From contig CANMHZ010000024.1 in assembly GCA_947497635.1 (NCBI GenBank), positions 1 to 11,348 of the forward strand: a DNA stretch of 11,348 nt. Reading direction: 5' to 3'. A program made the position numbers and the translations under genes. The notes beneath the pieces were generated by a model. It saw only the letters and a program-made list of their open reading frames with translations. It did not search any database and had not been told where the DNA came from. How positions within the stretch are numbered: position 1 is the first letter of the stretch; each line of letters begins with the position of its first letter. The stretch comes from Helicobacteraceae bacterium (GTDB lineage: Bacteria > Campylobacterota > Campylobacteria > Campylobacterales > Sulfurimonadaceae). Shown piece by piece: positions 1 to 5,342 of the stretch.

Positions 1-15
1 AACAGCTAGTCGCAT
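1..15 (-). CDS. Possible 5' end of a gene following ribA (partial, 5 codons)
   Basis: On the minus strand an ATG at 15-13 opens five sense codons (M R L A V) before the window ends. A GGAG (23-20) lies four bases upstream, closer than usual but a plausible ribosome binding site. It would follow ribA after 21 bp and be co-transcribed with it. In Campylobacter jejuni I recall ribA being followed by rsmG (gidB), so that is a guess at identity; five residues cannot confirm it. Confidence 0.3.
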
Positions 16-36
16 GAAACTCCATTGTGGTAAGAT

Positions 37-627
37 TTAAAGGAGATGCCCCATACACTCTTTTTTGGTTTTTAAGTAACCTTCATTATAAGGATTAGCG
101 TCAATAATAACAGGGATACGCTCCACTATTTCAATATCCAATCCTTCAACTACTAACACTTTGGCAGGATTATTGGTTAAAAGTTTGATTTTTGTAAGTC
201 CGAAATCATTAAACACTTCACGAACTACATCGTACGTACGCTCATCGGGTGCAAATCCTAGTTCCACATTTGCTTCGATGGTGTTACGCCCTTGATCTTG
301 AAGGGCGTAGGCGTTGAGCTTGTTGACAAGACCGATATTTCGTCCTTCTTGTGCATGATAGATGATCAAGCCACCCTCTTTGCCTATGAGCTTGAGAGCT
401 TTTTTGAGCTGATTGTTGCAATCGCATTTAATGCTTCCAAAAGTATCCCCCGTAAGGCACTGAGAATGAATACGAACTAATGGAGCTTTAACAGCTTCAA
501 AGTTTTCAGTAAAAATAGCAAGATGTTCTTGACATCCCTCTTTATAAGCACGAATTTTAAAGTGCCCATATTTACTCGGCAGATTGGCAATAGCAGATTT
601 TTCAAAAGTAGGGATAATAGTTTTCAT
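37..627 (-). CDS. ribA: GTP cyclohydrolase II (riboflavin biosynthesis)
   Basis: RibA opens the imidazole ring of GTP, releasing formate and pyrophosphate to give the diaminopyrimidine that starts riboflavin synthesis in the cytoplasm. The 196-residue product has the length of stand-alone RibA, not of RibBA fusions. The zinc ligands are visible as C57, C68 and C70 in IHSQCLTGDTFGSIKCDC. The catalytic loop reads YHAQEGRNIGL (90-100), where E. coli has QEGRGIGL, so one Gly is Asn here. LLTNNPAK (149-156) is the conserved LTNNPxK segment. Start choice: an ATG at 636 gives three extra residues (MPL), but that ATG lies inside a TATAAT sequence and neither start has a Shine-Dalgarno. I prefer 627 (MKTIIPTF). 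The gene is divergent from hemB across an 89-bp gap. No FMN riboswitch would fit in this space. Confidence 0.95.
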   Translation of the reverse strand: MKTIIPTFEKSAIANLPSKYGHFKIRAYKEGCQEHLAIFTENFEAVKAPLVRIHSQCLTGDTFGSIKCDCNNQLKKALKLIGKEGGLIIYHAQEGRNIGLVNKLNAYALQDQGRNTIEANVELGFAPDERTYDVVREVFNDFGLTKIKLLTNNPAKVLVVEGLDIEIVERIPVIIDANPYNEGYLKTKKECMGHLL

Positions 628-634
628 AAGGGGC

Positions 635-640
635 ATTATA
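635..640 (-). promoter_or_regulatory. Candidate -10 box of ribA, possible leaderless start
   Basis: Read on the minus strand this is a perfect TATAAT followed by GCCCCTT and then the ATG at 627. Transcription would begin at or within a base of that start codon, leaving no room for a ribosome binding site. No TGn extension precedes it. A weaker AATAAT-like box further upstream, around 661-668, is the alternative and would give a normal leader. Confidence 0.35.
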
Positions 641-681
641 ATCGTTGTTTTTTAAAAATGGATTATTAATTAAATCAGCAG

Positions 682-687
682 TACAAT
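682..687 (+). promoter_or_regulatory. Candidate -10 box of hemB
   Basis: TACAAT sits about 29 bp before the hemB ATG, predicting a leader of roughly 23 nt. This resembles the other promoters in the window. No -35 hexamer is clear. Confidence 0.35.
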
Positions 688-716
688 TCACCCATTATTT
701 TTAGGGAGTGTTACCA

Positions 717-1682
717 ATGAACCGTTTTCGCCGTACACGTTCGAACTCGACTTTGCGCTCGTTAGTACGAGAAACGCATGTGAGTGTAGATGATTTTATT
801 TATCCATTGTTTGTGAAACCAGGGGAGGGGATAAAAACCGAAGTTTCCTCAATGCCGGGCGTCTATCAAATGAGTTTGGATGAAATACTCAAAGAGTGTG
901 GCGTATTACAATCATTAGGGCTTAATTCGATACTTTTATTTGGTATTCCTGCAGTGAAAGATTCTGTAGGCTCCGATGCTTTATGCGATCACGGAATTAT
1001 TGCGACAGCGGTGCGGGCTATCAAACGTGCTTATCCTACTATGTTCGTCGTAACTGACTTGTGCTTTTGTGAATACACCGATCATGGACATTGTGGAATT
1101 CTTGATCACGTCCATGAAACGGTGGATAATGATTTAACCTTAGGGATTTCAGCGCAACAAGCTCTCGTTCATGCCCGTGCAGGTGTGGATATGATTGCCC
1201 CCTCAGGGATGATGGATGGAATTATAACGACGCTACGTGATGCACTTGACGCTGGTGGATACCCTAACTTACCTATTATGGCATATTCGACGAAATTTGC
1301 AAGTGGTTATTATGGACCATTCCGTGATGTTGCTGAATCGGTTCCCAGTTTCGGAGACCGCTCTACGTATCAGATGGATCCCGCCAACCGTCGTGAAGCC
1401 ATCCGAGAAAGCCTCGCTGATGAAGCGCAGGGTGCAGATATTTTGATGGTGAAACCTGCTTTAGCCTATTTGGATATTATACGTGATATACGTGAAGCCT
1501 CTCAACTTCCTCTCGCTGTTTATAATGTGAGCGGTGAATACGCAATGTTAAAATTCGCAGGCAATGCAGGACTTATTGATTATAATCGTGTCCTGATGGA
1601 AACTATGATAGGATTTAAGCGTGCGGGTGCAGATATTATTATTAGTTATCACGCGAAAGAGGTTGCGCGGCTGTTACAATAA
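717..1682 (+). CDS. hemB: Delta-aminolevulinic acid dehydratase (porphobilinogen synthase)
   Basis: HemB condenses two 5-aminolevulinate molecules to porphobilinogen, the second common step of haem synthesis in the cytoplasm. The 321-residue product begins MNRFRRTRSN, like other HemB N-termini. The zinc-type cysteine triad is C116, C118 and C126 in DLCFCEYTDHGHCG, so this is a Zn-dependent rather than a Mg/Asp-type enzyme. The two active-site lysines are K193 (YSTKFASGYYGPFRD) and K246 (ILMVKPALAYLDI), the latter being the Schiff-base lysine. AGGGAG at 703-708 lies 8 bases before the ATG at 717. An in-frame GTG at 708 overlaps that site and is rejected as the start. It is divergent from ribA and followed by argF after 47 bp. 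I recall the ribA | hemB-argF arrangement in Campylobacter jejuni. Confidence 0.97.
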   Translation: MNRFRRTRSNSTLRSLVRETHVSVDDFIYPLFVKPGEGIKTEVSSMPGVYQMSLDEILKECGVLQSLGLNSILLFGIPAVKDSVGSDALCDHGIIATAVRAIKRAYPTMFVVTDLCFCEYTDHGHCGILDHVHETVDNDLTLGISAQQALVHARAGVDMIAPSGMMDGIITTLRDALDAGGYPNLPIMAYSTKFASGYYGPFRDVAESVPSFGDRSTYQMDPANRREAIRESLADEAQGADILMVKPALAYLDIIRDIREASQLPLAVYNVSGEYAMLKFAGNAGLIDYNRVLMETMIGFKRAGADIIISYHAKEVARLLQ

Positions 1683-1695
1683 TAAAATAATTTTA

Positions 1696-1704
1696 TGCTA
1701 TGAT
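1696..1704 (+). promoter_or_regulatory. Candidate extended -10 promoter of argF
   Basis: TGC followed by TATGAT lies between the hemB stop and argF. The predicted transcript start near 1711 would leave a leader of about 19 nt carrying GAGGGA (1719-1724). This suggests argF can be transcribed independently of hemB. No ArgR-type operator was recognised. Confidence 0.45.
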
Positions 1705-1729
1705 TATTTTTTGAAAATGAGGGATTTTT

Positions 1730-2650
1730 GTGAGACATTTTTTAACGTTAAAAGACTATACTAAAAAAGAGATATTAGAGATTGTTGATTTGGCATTAGC
1801 TATTAAAAAAGAGCAAAAAGCCAAGAAGCCCCACCCCTATCTAGCGGGGCAAACGTTGGCGATGATTTTTGAAAAGAGTTCAACACGTACTCGTGTCAGT
1901 TTTGAAACAGGTATGTTTCAACTAGGGGGACATGCGTTGTTCCTATCCAATCGTGATATCCATTTAGGACGGGGTGAGCCAGTCAAAGATACTGCTCGTG
2001 TTATCTCATCGATGTGTGATATGGTGATGATTCGGACATTTGAGCATTCGATGTTGGAAGAGTTTGCCCAGTTTTCAAGCGTTCCTGTCATCAATGGTCT
2101 CACCGACAGTTATCATCCAGTGCAGTTAATTGCCGATTATATGACAATGGTGGAGTGTGGTCGCCATGAAAATCCAATTGTTGCTTATATAGGGGATGGG
2201 AACAATATGACGCACTCATGGCTGATGTTGGCTGCCAAACTTGGATTTGAGCTACGAGTTGCAACCCCTAAGGGGTATGAGTGTGACCCTCATATTGTCG
2301 AAAATGCTTTGATGCTTGCAAGCGAAAGTGGTGCAAAAATCAGTTTTACCCATGATCCAAAAGTAGCTGTCTTAGGGGCAACTGTTATTACCACGGACAC
2401 ATGGATTTCTATGGGGCAAGAAGAAGAAAAAGCTCAAAGGCTTCAAGATTTTACGGGTTATATTGTGGATGAAGCATTGATGGCAATAGCAGATCCGTAT
2501 GCTATTTTCTTACATTGTTTACCCGCATATCGTGGTGTGGAAGTGAGTGAGGCAGTATTAGAAGGGGATCAGAGTGTTATTTTCCAAGAGGCAGAGAATC
2601 GTCTCCATGGACAAAAAGGGTTAATGGTTTGGTTGGACAGACACCGTTAA
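1730..2650 (+). CDS. argF: Ornithine carbamoyltransferase
   Basis: ArgF transfers the carbamoyl group from carbamoyl phosphate to ornithine to make citrulline in arginine biosynthesis. It is normally a cytoplasmic homotrimer. The 306-residue protein carries the carbamoyl-phosphate signature STRTRVSF (51-58), HPVQ (129-132), the ornithine-loop DTWISMG (223-229) and HCLPAYRG (262-269). Together these separate it from aspartate carbamoyltransferase and putrescine/acetylornithine relatives. The start is GTG, with GAGGGA five bases upstream; no ATG nearby fits the family better. The gene follows hemB in the same direction but has its own likely promoter. It ends in a hairpin shared with the convergent small gene downstream, and its stop codon lies in the hairpin loop. 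Confidence 0.96.
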   Translation: MRHFLTLKDYTKKEILEIVDLALAIKKEQKAKKPHPYLAGQTLAMIFEKSSTRTRVSFETGMFQLGGHALFLSNRDIHLGRGEPVKDTARVISSMCDMVMIRTFEHSMLEEFAQFSSVPVINGLTDSYHPVQLIADYMTMVECGRHENPIVAYIGDGNNMTHSWLMLAAKLGFELRVATPKGYECDPHIVENALMLASESGAKISFTHDPKVAVLGATVITTDTWISMGQEEEKAQRLQDFTGYIVDEALMAIADPYAIFLHCLPAYRGVEVSEAVLEGDQSVIFQEAENRLHGQKGLMVWLDRHR

Positions 2651-2657
2651 GGTGTCT
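2639..2657. terminator. Hairpin between convergent argF and small gene
   Basis: AGACACC (2639-2645) pairs with GGTGTCT (2651-2657) around the loop GTTAA, a perfect 7-bp stem. The argF stop TAA (2648-2650) is inside the loop, and the opposing gene's stop (2659-2657) overlaps the end of the stem. There is no good T tract on either strand, so termination would be weak or factor-assisted. It could equally protect 3' ends. Confidence 0.45.
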
Positions 2658-2860
2658 TAGTTCATAGCTACGGTGATAACGAGATCGTTACCTTCTTCAA
2701 TAACTGCAAAATTGTGTTTTTTACAAAAAGTTTCATTCATCTCTTCAGCCCACTCTCCAGCCTCTGACAAAGCATCATCTTTGTTATCAAAAGTTTTGAC
2801 CGATGGCATCCCACTTCGTTTAAAACAACCACACTCTTTTTCCATACGTACATTAAACAT
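2657..2860 (-). CDS. Conserved-looking small protein of unknown function with a CxC motif
   Basis: I do not recognise this 67-residue acidic protein. It has an N-terminal ECGCFKRS segment (C10, C12), a later C46 in NETFCKKHNF, a central charged, helix-prone stretch (about 26-42) and a C-terminal segment likely to form a strand (NDLVITVAMN). There is no signal peptide or membrane segment, so it is probably cytoplasmic. The ATG at 2860 is chosen because GGAG lies seven bases upstream. Extending the frame upstream adds 25 residues of atypical sequence without a ribosome site. It has its own candidate promoter and is convergent with argF, the stop codons being 6 bp apart. The C-x-C pair with the third Cys could bind metal or form a redox pair; that is speculation. 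Such small proteins are common in Campylobacterota genomes. Confidence 0.75.
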   Translation of the reverse strand: MFNVRMEKECGCFKRSGMPSVKTFDNKDDALSEAGEWAEEMNETFCKKHNFAVIEEGNDLVITVAMN

Positions 2861-2889
2861 AGACACTCTCCAATATAATAATTTTCGGA

Positions 2890-2895
2890 AGTATA
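2890..2895 (-). promoter_or_regulatory. Candidate -10 box of the 67-residue gene
   Basis: On the minus strand TATACT lies about 30 bp upstream of the ATG at 2860, giving a predicted leader of about 23 nt that includes GGAGAG. Confidence 0.35.
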
Positions 2896-3002
2896 GTAGA
2901 CCAATATTAAAAGATTTGTGACGAAAACTAAACAAATTGAAACTAAAGATTACCTTTAGCTTTTAACATAGTGAGCTTGTCAGGAATAATTATGCTTTTA
3001 TT

Positions 3003-3011
3003 TGCTATAAT
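3003..3011 (+). promoter_or_regulatory. Extended -10 promoter of the DEAD-box helicase
   Basis: TGC-TATAAT is a perfect extended -10, preceded by T-rich DNA as is usual for the Campylobacterota housekeeping sigma factor. Transcription should start near 3018, which is 222 nt before the helicase ATG. No better promoter is seen between here and the gene. TTGTCA at 2977-2982 is 23 bp away, too far to be a standard -35. Confidence 0.6.
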
Positions 3012-3017
3012 TCGCCT

Positions 3018-3239
3018 GAAATTTTTGGGTGCCTTCGTAAAGCTTTATTTCGTCTGAAACTTTACTAAGGTACCTTCCATGGTAAGAGAGTAACTCTCTG
3101 AAAATTTGTCGTCCAAGAGGACAATATTTAACGTCATCGTCGCACAACATAGCAACATGGGCTTTTTAGGAAATATTTTCATTATGTGAAAAACGGATTC
3201 CTTTTTTTGTTGGCGTGGCGTACACACAAAGGTAACAAT
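3018..3239 (+). promoter_or_regulatory. Long structured 5' leader of the helicase mRNA
   Basis: This gene-free stretch, part of the 379-bp gap 2861-3239, is predicted to be transcribed. Close to its start is a long stem: 3027-3035 with 3067-3075 (9 pairs, two of them G-T), one mismatch, then GTAAAG (3037-3042) with CTTTAC (3060-3065). An AGAGAG/CTCTCT hairpin with a TAA loop follows (3085-3099). Next are overlapping alternatives around 3106-3124, where GTCC/GGAC competes with TTGTC/GACAA. Finally there is a terminator-like hairpin just before the gene. Long leaders on DEAD-box helicase mRNAs are known, for example E. coli deaD, where they mediate cold or autogenous control. That this one does so is inference. 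No known riboswitch class was recognised. Confidence 0.45.
3168..3208 (+). terminator. Attenuator-like hairpin with T7 run upstream of the helicase
   Basis: AGGAA (3168-3172) pairs with TTCCT (3198-3202), and TTTTCA (3176-3181) pairs with TGAAAA (3187-3192) around loop TTATG, separated by an asymmetric internal loop. The structure runs straight into seven T (3202-3208), 31 bp before the helicase ATG. This is the form of an intrinsic terminator, but the stem is AT-rich and interrupted, so read-through or condition-dependent termination is more likely than a full stop. Confidence 0.35.
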
Positions 3240-4892
3240 ATGAATGATGTAGAAACAACACTAGAAGTGCTCGATAAAGAGCTTCCAACATTTGCGGAGT
3301 TTGGTCTTCGTAAAGAAATTATGCAAAGTATTGATCAAGCAGGTTTCAAAAATCCAAGTCCTATCCAAACAATGGTAATTCCTGTTATTATGGAAGGGCG
3401 AGATGTTGTCGGTCAAGCACAAACAGGTACAGGTAAAACAGCAGCATTTGGACTTCCAGCTTTGAATAAAATGCACCTCAAAGGTGGAATTGAAATCCTT
3501 ATCATTACTCCTACTCGTGAGCTTGCAAATCAAGTAAGTGATGAGATTTTTAAATACGGTAAACATCTTGGTGCTCGTACGGTTACTATTTATGGTGGTA
3601 GCTCATACAACCGTCAGCTTGACCTTATTGATCGTGGTGCACAAGTTATCATTGCAACTCCAGGACGTTTGTTGGATATGCTAAGCCGTGATATGCTCAA
3701 AGGTTTTGCTCCTTCAACGGTTATTTTGGATGAAGCAGATGAAATGCTTGATATGGGCTTTTTGGATGATATTAATGAAATTTTCAGTTATCTTCCAACT
3801 GAACGTCAAACATTGTTATTCTCAGCAACGATGCCACAACCTATCAAAAATCTTGCAGAGCGTATTTTGGTAAACCCATTTTTTGCCTCTATCACAAAAG
3901 CTGAAACTACCAATACAGATATTGCACAGCAGTATTATGTTATTGAAGAATCTGAGCGTGATGATGCAATTATTCGTCTTATGGATGCAGAAGATGCTAA
4001 AAAAAGCGTTGTTTTCTGCCGTACCAAAAAAGAAGTTGATCGTCTTTCAAATGTACTTTCAGCCGCTGGTTACTCAGCAAAAGGGCTTCATGGAGATATG
4101 GAGCAACGTCAACGTGAGAGCGTTATCAAGGGAGCTAAATCTGATGCGTTTGATGTCTTGATTGCAACTGACGTAGCTGCTCGTGGTTTACACATTGATG
4201 GTATTACCCACGTTTTCAACTATCATATTCCTTTTGATTCTGAAAGCTATGTTCACCGTATCGGTCGTACAGGACGTGCGGGTAAAAAAGGGGTAGCGAT
4301 TACTCTTGTTACTCCACTTGAGTTCAAAGAGCTTCAACGTATTAAATCCAAAGTTGGAACAACAATGGAGCATGCTTATATTCCTAGTAAAATGGACGTT
4401 AAAAACTCTCAAGTTAATCGTCTTCTTGCAGAGATTGAAAAACAACATATTTATGATGAAGCACACAAAGTTCTTGATGCACTCAAAGAAGAGTTTGACC
4501 AAGAACAAATTGCTTATAAATTGATCTCTGTTTTGATGGAGCGCAATACTGTTGCTGGACCAAATCAAATTGGTATCTCAGCAGAGCGCATGGAGAAAAT
4601 TCTTCATAATCTTCAAACTCGTGGTAATGATAGCGGCGGAAATCGTCGTGGTGGTGGCGGATACCGTGGTAACAATAACCGTGGCGGAAGCACTGGCGGT
4701 GGATACCGTGGTAACAATGATCGTAACGCAAGCGGTAGTGGAGAACGTAGCTCTTCAGGCGGCGGATACCGTGGTAACAATGACCGTAATGCTAGCGGCG
4801 GCGGTGAGCGTAGCTCTGCTGGCGGAGATCGTGGAGATCGTTCACGTAGCTTCAGCGGACAAAATCGTTCCGATAGCAGACCTAGAAGCTAA
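3240..4892 (+). CDS. DEAD-box ATP-dependent RNA helicase with Gly/Arg-rich tail
   Basis: This enzyme unwinds short RNA duplexes with ATP, typically in ribosome assembly, mRNA decay or cold adaptation. In the 550 residues the helicase motifs run in order: Q motif with Q43, AQTGTGKT (60-67, motif I), PTRELANQ (91-98, Ia), TPGR (140-143, Ib), DEAD (164-167, II), SAT (195-197, III), VVFCRT (257-262, IV), ATDVAARGLHID (309-320, V) and HRIGRTGRAG (339-348, VI). A mostly helical linker (about 390-460) follows. The tail (461-550) is a low-complexity Gly/Arg/Asn/Ser region with GGGYRGNN repeats, likely a disordered RNA-binding tail. No DbpA-type RNA-binding domain is visible, so it resembles RhlE/CshA-like enzymes as much as true DeaD. 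The ATG at 3240 has AAGG upstream. The GTG at 3186 would put the start inside a hairpin and is rejected. Confidence 0.95.
   Translation: MNDVETTLEVLDKELPTFAEFGLRKEIMQSIDQAGFKNPSPIQTMVIPVIMEGRDVVGQAQTGTGKTAAFGLPALNKMHLKGGIEILIITPTRELANQVSDEIFKYGKHLGARTVTIYGGSSYNRQLDLIDRGAQVIIATPGRLLDMLSRDMLKGFAPSTVILDEADEMLDMGFLDDINEIFSYLPTERQTLLFSATMPQPIKNLAERILVNPFFASITKAETTNTDIAQQYYVIEESERDDAIIRLMDAEDAKKSVVFCRTKKEVDRLSNVLSAAGYSAKGLHGDMEQRQRESVIKGAKSDAFDVLIATDVAARGLHIDGITHVFNYHIPFDSESYVHRIGRTGRAGKKGVAITLVTPLEFKELQRIKSKVGTTMEHAYIPSKMDVKNSQVNRLLAEIEKQHIYDEAHKVLDALKEEFDQEQIAYKLISVLMERNTVAGPNQIGISAERMEKILHNLQTRGNDSGGNRRGGGGYRGNNNRGGSTGGGYRGNNDRNASGSGERSSSGGGYRGNNDRNASGGGERSSAGGDRGDRSRSFSGQNRSDSRPRS
4653..4820 (+). 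repeat. In-frame repeats encoding the helicase tail
   Basis: Three in-frame units begin GGxGGATACCGTGGTAACAAT or close to it: one of 42 bp (residues 472-485) and two tandem units of 63 bp (residues 486-506 and 507-527). The 63-bp units encode GGGYRGNNDRNASGSGERSSS and a copy with two changes. All periods are multiples of 21 bp, so gain or loss of units would keep the frame. The repeats are coding, not CRISPR. Confidence 0.75.
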
Positions 4893-4897
4893 GCCAT

Positions 4898-4928
4898 CTG
4901 TCATACCGTATCAAGTACGGTATGACAG
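4898..4928. terminator. Perfect 13-bp palindromic hairpin between convergent genes
   Basis: CTGTCATACCGTA (4898-4910) pairs without mismatch with TACGGTATGACAG (4916-4928) around loop TCAAG. It lies exactly between the helicase stop (4890-4892) and the stop of the HIT gene (4932-4930), so it can serve both transcripts as a terminator or 3' end stabiliser. The T tract is short (TTTAG on the plus strand, none on the minus). The arms recall dispersed intergenic palindromes of the TCAT-xCCG-x-CTTGAT-x-CGG type known from several proteobacteria; that likeness is from memory. Confidence 0.65.
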
Positions 4929-4929
4929 T

Positions 4930-5301
4930 TTAGCCAAAGTTTAAAACTAACTTCTCTTTTAACTCTTTTAAAAATGGTTCCATTGGAGCTACTTTTGCGT
5001 ATCCCTCTCTTTGTTTTGTACCCCACATTGGTTCTGGAAAATAGCTATCCTCATTGAAGCGAGCCATAATATGCCAATGGACACGTGGTAGAACATTACC
5101 AAAAGAGGCAATATTAATCTTCTCAGGCTTGAAGTACTCTAGCATCTCTACTTCAATAAGATCAAGCATGTCAATAATCATGACCTTTTCTTCTGCACTG
5201 CATTGTGAAAACTCTTTGTGGGAAGCATTGGTAAAAATTTTGAGCCAAGGAATTTCACTTTCGTGAATGTCAATCGTAATAAGAGGATTAGTGTAGAGCA
5301 T
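4930..5301 (-). CDS. HIT-family (histidine triad) nucleotide-binding protein
   Basis: HIT proteins hydrolyse or transfer nucleotidyl groups from dinucleoside polyphosphates, nucleoside phosphoramidates and similar substrates; the substrate here is unknown. The 123-residue product ends its core with NVLPRVHWHIMARF (69-82). Aligned to the HxHxHxx triad, H75 (the position of the nucleophile) and H77 are kept, but the first His is R73. A subfamily with NxVPQLHxHxIAR and a following D-x(3-4)-P-x-P-x-W-G also lacks that first His, and this protein has the same downstream FPEPMWG (88-94). The ATG at 5301 has AAGG six bases upstream and a promoter just before it. Upstream in-frame extension runs into fabH and is rejected. 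It lies 41 bp downstream of fabH but appears to have its own promoter. Confidence 0.88.
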   Translation of the reverse strand: MLYTNPLITIDIHESEIPWLKIFTNASHKEFSQCSAEEKVMIIDMLDLIEVEMLEYFKPEKINIASFGNVLPRVHWHIMARFNEDSYFPEPMWGTKQREGYAKVAPMEPFLKELKEKLVLNFG

Positions 5302-5329
5302 GTCAAACCTTATAAAAAAGAGATTTGAC

Positions 5330-5338
5330 AGTGTAGCA
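5330..5338 (-). promoter_or_regulatory. Candidate extended -10 promoter of the HIT gene
   Basis: On the minus strand TGC-TACACT lies in the short gap after fabH. The predicted start near 5323 gives a leader of about 22 nt carrying AAGG. Confidence 0.4.
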
Positions 5339-5342
5339 ATTT

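Noticed and set aside
637..716. FMN riboswitch before ribA
   Set aside because: The divergent gap is about 80 bp and lacks the conserved RFN elements; ribA may even be leaderless.
3045..3227. Minus-strand frame of 60 codons in the helicase leader
   Set aside because: No Shine-Dalgarno, unlike-protein composition, and it opposes the structured leader and its strong promoter.
3186..3239. N-terminal extension of the helicase from GTG at 3186
   Set aside because: The 18 extra residues are hydrophobic and unlike helicase N-termini, the GTG lies in a stem, and the ATG at 3240 has AAGG upstream.
4653..4820. Possible CRISPR-like or VNTR non-coding array
   Set aside because: The repeats are in frame within the helicase, only three copies exist and there are no unique spacers of constant length.
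4483..4944. Open frames over the helicase tail: His/Tyr-rich on the minus strand, Val-rich on the plus strand
   Set aside because: Both are other-frame readings of the GGT/CGT-rich repeats. They have no family likeness and lie wholly or mostly inside the helicase.
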